Positions 14,811 to 19,397 of a DNA stretch of 19,397 nucleotides are shown in pieces. Within the stretch, counting starts at the first letter, position 1, and every line of letters starts with the position of its first letter. The stretch is from Flavobacteriales bacterium (GTDB lineage: Bacteria; Bacteroidota; Bacteroidia; Flavobacteriales_D; Sanyastnellaceae). The notes beneath the pieces were generated by a model that saw only the letters and a program-made list of their open reading frames with translations, had not been told where the DNA came from and searched no databases. Where the stretch lies: assembly GCA_015660615.1 (NCBI GenBank), contig DQKQ01000190.1:1-19397 (forward strand), read 5' to 3'. The position numbers were made by a program, and so were the translations under genes.

Positions 14811-15980
14811 ATGCAAACAAATAAAGTTGGTGTTGTAGGAGCTGGAGCAATGGGGGCCGGTATAGCCCAAATAGCTTCTCAAGCGGGTCATCAGGTAATT
14901 CTATATGACTTATCACAATCTACCCTTGATGAAAGTGCCTCAAAACTTGCAAAAGTAATGGCGCGTCTTGTTGAAAAGAAGCGAATTACACTTGAAGAGT
15001 CTACAGATATCCAAGGTCGTATTGCCAGATCAACACAAATAGATCTTTTTGAGGGCTGCGACTTAGTGGTGGAAGCTGTAGTCGAAAATATGGATGTTAA
15101 ACACAGTGTGTTCAAGCAAATTGAGACCGTTGTAAGCAGTGATTGCATTGTTGCCTCGAATACATCATCTTTATCTATCACATCGTTGGCTGCTGGTTGT
15201 AACCATCCGGAAAGAGTTTTGGGACTTCATTTTTTCAACCCCGCTCCTCTTATGCCTCTTGTTGAGATTGTCCCCGCCATTCAAACATCTGAGGATACAC
15301 CTCTTCACTTGGTTTCACTTATGAAGGATTGGGGCAAGTCTCCAGTTATTGCAAAAGACACACCTGGCTTTATTGTAAACAGAGTCGCTAGACCTTTTTA
15401 TGGAGAGGCACTCCGAATACTTGACGAAGGAATTGCCGATGTTCCTACTATAGATACTGTAATGAGGAATCTCGGTTTTAAAATGGGTCCTTTCCAACTT
15501 ATGGATTTAATAGGACATGATGTAAACTACGCTGTAACGGAATCTGTATTTAAATCATTTTACTACGACCCTCGATTTATGCCCAGCAGAACTCAGTTAA
15601 AATTAATAGAAGCTGGATGGCTGGGGCGCAAGGCTGGCAAGGGGTTCTACAATTACGCAGACAATTCAACAGACAGCACCACCAATGTTGAGATTGATTC
15701 AGATACTGAGGTTTTAATTGCTGAACGAATAATCGCTATGCTTATCAATGAAGCTGCAGATGCTGTTTACTACGGAATTGTCAGCCCTGAAGATGTTGAT
15801 ATCGCGATGCAGAAGGGTGTCAATTACCCCAAAGGCTTGTTGGTTTGGGCTGACGAATGGGGTGCAGAGAAAGTGGTGAAAATCATTGATGCTCTGAAAG
15901 ATGAGTACGGAGAAACAAGGTACAGGTGCAGTACATTACTTAGGAAACAGGCAAAAGAGGGGGGCAGGTTTTACAGCTAA
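14811..15980 (+). CDS. 3-hydroxyacyl-CoA (3-hydroxybutyryl-CoA) dehydrogenase, two-domain
   Basis: NAD(P)-dependent oxidation of 3-hydroxyacyl-CoA to 3-ketoacyl-CoA (or the reverse), in beta-oxidation or a PaaH-like ring/short-chain acid route. The 389 residues comprise a Rossmann domain, a catalytic domain and a duplicated C-terminal domain. The Rossmann domain has GAGAMGAGIA (10-19) and acidic D33 after strand 2. The catalytic centre shows NTSS (117-120), H140 in LGLHFFNPAPLMPLVEIV with E152 as its partner, and KDTPGFIVNRV. The single-domain 3-hydroxybutyryl-CoA dehydrogenase ends near residue 290. Here a second 3HCDH domain follows (about 290-389, ERIIAMLINEAADAVYYG and YPKGLLVWADE), as in PaaH-type enzymes. 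It ends 6 bases before the convergent NlpC/P60 gene; the thiolase that could use its product is nearby on the other strand. Confidence 0.93.
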   Translation: MQTNKVGVVGAGAMGAGIAQIASQAGHQVILYDLSQSTLDESASKLAKVMARLVEKKRITLEESTDIQGRIARSTQIDLFEGCDLVVEAVVENMDVKHSVFKQIETVVSSDCIVASNTSSLSITSLAAGCNHPERVLGLHFFNPAPLMPLVEIVPAIQTSEDTPLHLVSLMKDWGKSPVIAKDTPGFIVNRVARPFYGEALRILDEGIADVPTIDTVMRNLGFKMGPFQLMDLIGHDVNYAVTESVFKSFYYDPRFMPSRTQLKLIEAGWLGRKAGKGFYNYADNSTDSTTNVEIDSDTEVLIAERIIAMLINEAADAVYYGIVSPEDVDIAMQKGVNYPKGLLVWADEWGAEKVVKIIDALKDEYGETRYRCSTLLRKQAKEGGRFYS

Positions 15981-15986
15981 GTCTCT

Positions 15987-16754
15987 TTATTTTAACCTTC
16001 TTAGGCATGTGAGTTTGTGAGTAATGCGATCCTCTTTCACATTAAAAATACCGTCTACAGTAAGCTTGTCAACTCTAACATATCCTGAGGCGTGTATGAT
16101 GCCGTCCTTAGATGTTAGAATTCCTACGTGAGTAATCGCTCCCTTTTTATTTTCAAAAAAGGCCAAATCATTTTCGCACCTCATACCCCAATCAACTGCA
16201 ACACCTGATTTCACTTGTTGAGAAGCATCTCTGGGGATGGTGATGCCATTCAGTGTGGCGACTATCTGACTAAGGCCTGAACAATCAATGCCTGATACAG
16301 TCCTCCCACCCCATTGATAAGGAGCCTTTAAAAATTTCAAAGCAGTCTTTGATAGACTCTCTTGCTTCTCTCCTATAGGATTATCAATATCATAAGGAAT
16401 AACAACAGATCCAGACAACATATACTCTCCATCATTATTATAAGTTAACAAGGAACCAGCTGGTAGCCATAATTCTGCGCCAGAACTCTCATCTCTCCAC
16501 TTCGACATGGTGCTTTTCAGCATACATGAGTTTGATTTAGAATCTAAATTAAATTTGAATTGACGACAATCAGCCCAGCCTACATAGTTGTCATTTAAAG
16601 ACTTGATTTTCACCCATTCACCCCTACCCTTTTCAAGTATCTCTATATGTTCTCCGGCCAAGGTTTGGGACACCTGTTCTGAGGTGTCACTATCTAAAAT
16701 TCTCAATGGAGCAATCGCAACTGACGTAATACCTATAGAGCCAACTTTGCACAT
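15987..16754 (-). CDS. NlpC/P60 cysteine peptidase with SH3-like N-terminus
   Basis: Predicted gamma-D-glutamyl-diamino acid endopeptidase (YkfC-like) that cuts peptidoglycan-derived peptides. The 255 residues begin with one or two bacterial SH3-like regions (about 10-68 and 75-120; PLRILDSDTSEQVSQTLAGE and WVKIKSLNDNYVGWADC). The NlpC/P60 domain (about 132-250) has catalytic C158 in GIDCSG, H209 in ITHVGI and a third polar residue near H221 (IIHASG). APYQWGGR (144-151) is the usual lead-in. There is no signal peptide or lipobox, so unless exported by another route it acts in the cytoplasm on recycled muropeptides. It follows the thiolase stop by 15 bases and probably shares its transcript, although the functions are unrelated. 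Confidence 0.88.
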   Translation of the reverse strand: MCKVGSIGITSVAIAPLRILDSDTSEQVSQTLAGEHIEILEKGRGEWVKIKSLNDNYVGWADCRQFKFNLDSKSNSCMLKSTMSKWRDESSGAELWLPAGSLLTYNNDGEYMLSGSVVIPYDIDNPIGEKQESLSKTALKFLKAPYQWGGRTVSGIDCSGLSQIVATLNGITIPRDASQQVKSGVAVDWGMRCENDLAFFENKKGAITHVGILTSKDGIIHASGYVRVDKLTVDGIFNVKEDRITHKLTCLRRLK

Positions 16755-16769
16755 CTTGAATCAGAAAGG

Positions 16770-17948
16770 TTACAGTGCTTCAATTACCAATGCAGAAGCT
16801 CCACCACCACCGTTGCATATTCCCGCAGCACCGTACTTTAATCCACGAGCTTTAAGAGCATGAGCTAAAGTCACAACAATTCTACAACCGCTTGACCCAA
16901 GTGGGTGGCCTAATGATACAGCGCCTCCGTTAACATTCACCTTTTCTGGATTTAAACCCAGTTTTTGGTTGTTGACGATTCCTACAACAGCAAAAGCTTC
17001 ATTTAACTCCCACAGATCGACATCTTCAACACTAATCCCAGCTCTATCTAAGGCAATAGGAAGTGCTAATGATGGCGCAGTTGTAAACCACTTGGGATCA
17101 TGTGCTGCATCAGCACAGCCAATTATTTTTGCTATAGGTGTTAGGCCAAGACGATTAACGGCCTCTTCAGATGCCAGAATTACAGCACTAGCACCATCAT
17201 TTAAAGTAGAGGCGTTAGCAGCAGTTACTGTTCCTTCTTTATCAAATGCTGGTCGCAATGTAGATATCTTATCCATCTTCACATTTTTATATTCTTCATC
17301 TTCAGAGAATACAATAGGATCTCCCTTGCGTTGAGGGATTTCAACAGGAACTACTTCCGATTTATAAGCGCCATTTTCCCAAGCATGTGCTGACCGCTTA
17401 TAGCTTGTGACTGTAAAGGAGTCCTGATCTTCACGAGTGATGTTGTTTTCTTTAGCACACAGTTCAGCGCAATTACCCATGTGGGTTTTATTGTAAACGT
17501 CTGTAAGACCATCTACAAGCATCCCATCACGCATATTTATGTCACCAAATTTACTACCCTTCCTCGCGTCTAAATAGTGAGGCACCTGTGACATGTTCTC
17601 CATGCCTCCTGCGATGACTATCTCAGCCTCACCCATTGCAATTGTTGCCCTTGCAAGAGAAATGGCCTTCATCCCTGAAGCACAAACTTTATTGATTGTT
17701 GTACACGGCACAGACTCAGATAGTCCAGCACCAATAGCTGCTTGACGTGCTGGCGCCTGCCCCATACCAGCCTGTAATACATTGCCCATATATACCTCTT
17801 CTATCTCTTTAGGATCAAGCCCTGCCATTTTTAATGCACCTTGAATTGCCGTAGAGCCCAGCTTCGTTGCTGGCACAGATGATAATGAACCTAAAAAACT
17901 CCCCATTGGAGTTCTTGCTGCTGAAACTATATATACGTTTGAAGACAT
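16770..17948 (-). CDS. Acetyl-CoA C-acyltransferase (thiolase)
   Basis: Thiolase that condenses two acetyl-CoA to acetoacetyl-CoA, or cleaves 3-ketoacyl-CoA in degradation. The 392 residues match the usual tetrameric biosynthetic/degradative thiolase length. The acyl-accepting cysteine is C89 in TTINKVCASGMKAI. The catalytic H348 lies in GGAVSLGHPLGSSG, and the second cysteine is C378 in GICNGGGGAS. The N-terminal VSAARTPMGSFLGSL and MENMSQVPHYL blocks are also typical. The gene lies 23 bases downstream of the S4/pseudouridine-synthase-like gene and 15 bases upstream of the NlpC gene, forming a probable three-gene transcript. With the convergent two-domain hydroxyacyl-CoA dehydrogenase it covers two consecutive beta-oxidation steps. 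AtoB-like by look, but chain-length preference cannot be read. Confidence 0.95.
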   Translation of the reverse strand: MSSNVYIVSAARTPMGSFLGSLSSVPATKLGSTAIQGALKMAGLDPKEIEEVYMGNVLQAGMGQAPARQAAIGAGLSESVPCTTINKVCASGMKAISLARATIAMGEAEIVIAGGMENMSQVPHYLDARKGSKFGDINMRDGMLVDGLTDVYNKTHMGNCAELCAKENNITREDQDSFTVTSYKRSAHAWENGAYKSEVVPVEIPQRKGDPIVFSEDEEYKNVKMDKISTLRPAFDKEGTVTAANASTLNDGASAVILASEEAVNRLGLTPIAKIIGCADAAHDPKWFTTAPSLALPIALDRAGISVEDVDLWELNEAFAVVGIVNNQKLGLNPEKVNVNGGAVSLGHPLGSSGCRIVVTLAHALKARGLKYGAAGICNGGGGASALVIEAL

Positions 17949-17971
17949 TATACGATGTTTAAAAGATAAAA

Positions 17972-19018
17972 TTACCTCTCTTTTACAGAGTCATTATCAG
18001 TGGTGGTGGTGGTGGTGGTGGTGGTGGGATTCGTAGTACTTTTAGCGTGAGTCATTCGTTGCTTTAACTTGTGCTTTCCTCGATCAGCTGTGCCAAACTT
18101 AACCTCAGCATTTCTTCGTTTTCCAGGTTTAGGAACATCCCCTCCTTTCATAAGCCCTAAGAATTCTCTAGGAACTCTGGACTTAATCATAATTTCCTCT
18201 CCTTTGGGGCCAGTAATTTCAAGAGCGAACATATGTACACCTTCTCTCTTCAATGGATCTGGGGCCGTTTTACCTTTTCCTATAATAATACAACCCTCGC
18301 GCCTTAGTGATGGCATTATTAAGTGAACAGCTTCCATAGGAGCATCTACTTTTAGTAGGGTATGTTTCTGAGTAGCTCGCATAGTTCTATATTGAACCTG
18401 TACTGGTTCTCCATCCTCTTCTTTGCATTCTAACTGGTCATCAGGAGGGAGATGTCCTTCAACAAGAATATAAATTCCCTGTCTGAAATCATTCCAGTTT
18501 TCCTGTAGGTGCTCACGCCAAACCCTGTTTTTTGCAATTAAGCAAATTCCGCTCACATCCTTCATAATCTTATTTACAAAATGTAAATCGTGATTGCCAC
18601 GGTTTTGGTATTCTAACCAATTCTTCATATTAGAGTACGCTGTTCTAACATTGGGATTCGGAGCAGCCACAATCCATCCCGAAGGCTTTATGTATGCAAG
18701 GAAGTTATCATCTTCAAAAACAACATCAAAAGGAGGCTTATTGCTTTTCGTGAACTTGGGTTCTGGTCTTTCAAACTTTGTTCTGCGAGAACCTTCTTCA
18801 CCAGATGATGAGGCGCTGCGAACAGTTCGTCTACCTCTATCGTGAGTCACATTCATTCCTGGCTCAACAGCAGTTGAAGGAATTTTAATAACATTACCCT
18901 CGACTTTTACAGCCCCGTTTTTAATAGCTTTTCTTGCTCTTGTTCTAGTTGTATAACCACCTTGCATTGTAAGTGCGTCAACTAAAGTGCCTGGGTGGCG
19001 TACCTCAAATCCTTCCAT
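17972..19018 (-). CDS. S4-domain, RluA-fold protein with degenerate active site
   Basis: A 348-residue RNA-binding protein related to RluA-type pseudouridine synthases. Residues 8-58 are an S4 domain (LVDALTMQGGYTTRTRARKAIKNGAVKVEG). After a basic, low-complexity linker, the RluA-like fold begins at VVFEDDNFLAYIKPSGWIVAAPN (99-121). The family's catalytic HRLDRDTSG aligns to NKIMKDVSG (149-157), so the catalytic aspartate is replaced by M152 and the preceding H-R by N-K. The later R-x-HQIR-type motif is also absent (MEAVHLIM, 228-235). Catalysis of uridine isomerisation is therefore unlikely. The C-terminal 50 residues are basic, ending in nine threonines (332-340). It heads a run with the thiolase and NlpC genes. 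Many annotations would label it a pseudouridine synthase; I would not. Confidence 0.8.
   Translation of the reverse strand: MEGFEVRHPGTLVDALTMQGGYTTRTRARKAIKNGAVKVEGNVIKIPSTAVEPGMNVTHDRGRRTVRSASSSGEEGSRRTKFERPEPKFTKSNKPPFDVVFEDDNFLAYIKPSGWIVAAPNPNVRTAYSNMKNWLEYQNRGNHDLHFVNKIMKDVSGICLIAKNRVWREHLQENWNDFRQGIYILVEGHLPPDDQLECKEEDGEPVQVQYRTMRATQKHTLLKVDAPMEAVHLIMPSLRREGCIIIGKGKTAPDPLKREGVHMFALEITGPKGEEIMIKSRVPREFLGLMKGGDVPKPGKRRNAEVKFGTADRGKHKLKQRMTHAKSTTNPTTTTTTTTTDNDSVKER
18001..18027. repeat. (TGG)9 trinucleotide repeat
   Basis: Nine perfect TGG units in tandem (CCA on the coding strand), encoding the run of nine threonines (ACC codons) in the C-terminal tail of the S4/RluA-fold protein. Slippage would change the number of threonines without a frameshift. 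Confidence 0.95.
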
Positions 19019-19022
19019 GGCG

Positions 19023-19030
19023 CGAAGTTA
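19023..19030 (-). promoter_or_regulatory. -7-like box of the S4/RluA-fold gene
   Basis: TAACTTCG on the minus strand differs from TAnnTTTG at one base and ends 4 bases before the ATG at 19018, the same spacing as the boxes at 6267 and 14799. The 93-base gap to the upstream YebC-type gene contains no convincing terminator, so read-through is also possible. Confidence 0.25.
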
Positions 19031-19111
19031 GGCCTAAGTAAATAATTATAGCTAAATAAAACAGGTTCATCGCACTCCCTGATTGGTTGATTACCGTCAA
19101 ATTAATCGCAA

Positions 19112-19397
19112 TTAATCATCTGAGGATGATGACATTGTGTGGAAAACATTTTGTACATCATCGTTTTCCTCTAGTTTCTCAAGAAGTTTTTCTACTTCAA
19201 GGGTTTCAGCCTCACCAAGATCAGAAGTTGTTGTTGGAACCCTATCAAATCCAGACTCTAGAATTTCCAACTCCATTTCCTCAAGCTTTTTTTGGATCCC
19301 ACCAAATGATTCGAACGGAGCAGTAATGACGAAAGTACTTTCGTCCTGCTCAATCTCTTCAGCACCGCAATCTATAAGATCTAACTCGAGATCATCC
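19112..19397 (-). CDS. YebC/PmpR-family regulator, C-terminal part
   Basis: Partial gene; the 5' end lies beyond the right edge. The visible 94 residues plus stop are the C-terminal domain of the YebC/PmpR family (usual length near 240): DDLELDLIDCGAEEIEQDES, then TFVITAPFESFGGIQKKLEE and the closing LLEKLEENDDVQNVFHTM, where the family's DVQNV-[FY]-H signature is clear. Members are described as DNA-binding regulators, and some as translation factors that relieve ribosome stalling at proline runs; the sequence does not decide between these. It ends in a serine/aspartate-rich tail. It lies 93 bases upstream of the S4/RluA-fold gene on the same strand. Family confidence is high despite truncation by the window. 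Confidence 0.9.
   Translation of the reverse strand, partial: DDLELDLIDCGAEEIEQDESTFVITAPFESFGGIQKKLEEMELEILESGFDRVPTTTSDLGEAETLEVEKLLEKLEENDDVQNVFHTMSSSSDD

Noticed and set aside
18001..18027. TGG array as a CRISPR or recombination site
   Set aside because: It is a simple in-frame trinucleotide repeat with no spacers or flanking cas genes.
19087..19326. Plus-strand open frame at the right edge
   Set aside because: It is antisense to the YebC/PmpR C-terminal coding region, which has a clear DVQNV signature.

Overview
The window looks like a chromosomal segment from a member of the Bacteroidota, most likely Flavobacteriales. Four things point there. The 289-residue primary sigma factor has no region 1.1 and starts directly with region 1.2. 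Several genes carry the Bacteroidota -7 box TAnnTTTG just upstream. Shine-Dalgarno sequences are not evident. The AT-rich gene set (SiaB/SiaC pair, FHA-like/ABC fusion, beta-helix lipoprotein, Bacteroidota-type acyltransferase) fits the same group. The genus cannot be named from the sequence. I see no tRNA, rRNA, CRISPR array, insertion sequence or phage gene.

Layout. Positions 36-1759 hold a SAM methyltransferase (minus) divergent from a tight siaB-siaC pair (plus, 1-base gap), which is a threonine-phosphorylation switch. Converging on siaC is a 955-residue fused ABC transporter (1776-4643, minus) with a degenerate FHA-like domain. It is preceded on the same strand by a beta-helix lipoprotein (4703-6262). 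Positions 6442-10086 (minus) are a housekeeping block read rpsO > pnp > rpoD, with an intrinsic terminator after rpoD and a long hairpin after rpsO. accD (10166-11017, minus) is divergent from a SpoU-type RNA methyltransferase (11208-11993, plus). That gene overlaps tail to tail with a lysophospholipid-type acyltransferase (11980-13134, minus). The acyltransferase is divergent from a RhlE-like DEAD-box helicase (13174-14469, plus), whose 3' end overlaps a small uncharacterised gene (14434-14724, minus). A two-domain 3-hydroxyacyl-CoA dehydrogenase (14811-15980, plus) converges on a minus-strand run read S4/pseudouridine-synthase-like protein > thiolase > NlpC/P60 peptidase (19018 down to 15987). 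The 3' part of a YebC/PmpR-type gene enters from the right edge.

How the genes work together. Much of the window is core information processing: transcription initiation, RNA decay, ribosomal protein S15, RNA modification and an RNA helicase. It is mixed with acyl-CoA and lipid metabolism: accD, an acyltransferase, a hydroxyacyl-CoA dehydrogenase and a thiolase. The most distinctive part is the left end, where a SiaB kinase and its SiaC target sit beside a membrane ABC protein with an FHA-like module, with no SiaA phosphatase or SiaD cyclase in view. The second notable item is an RluA-fold protein that has lost the catalytic aspartate and the HQIR-type motif.
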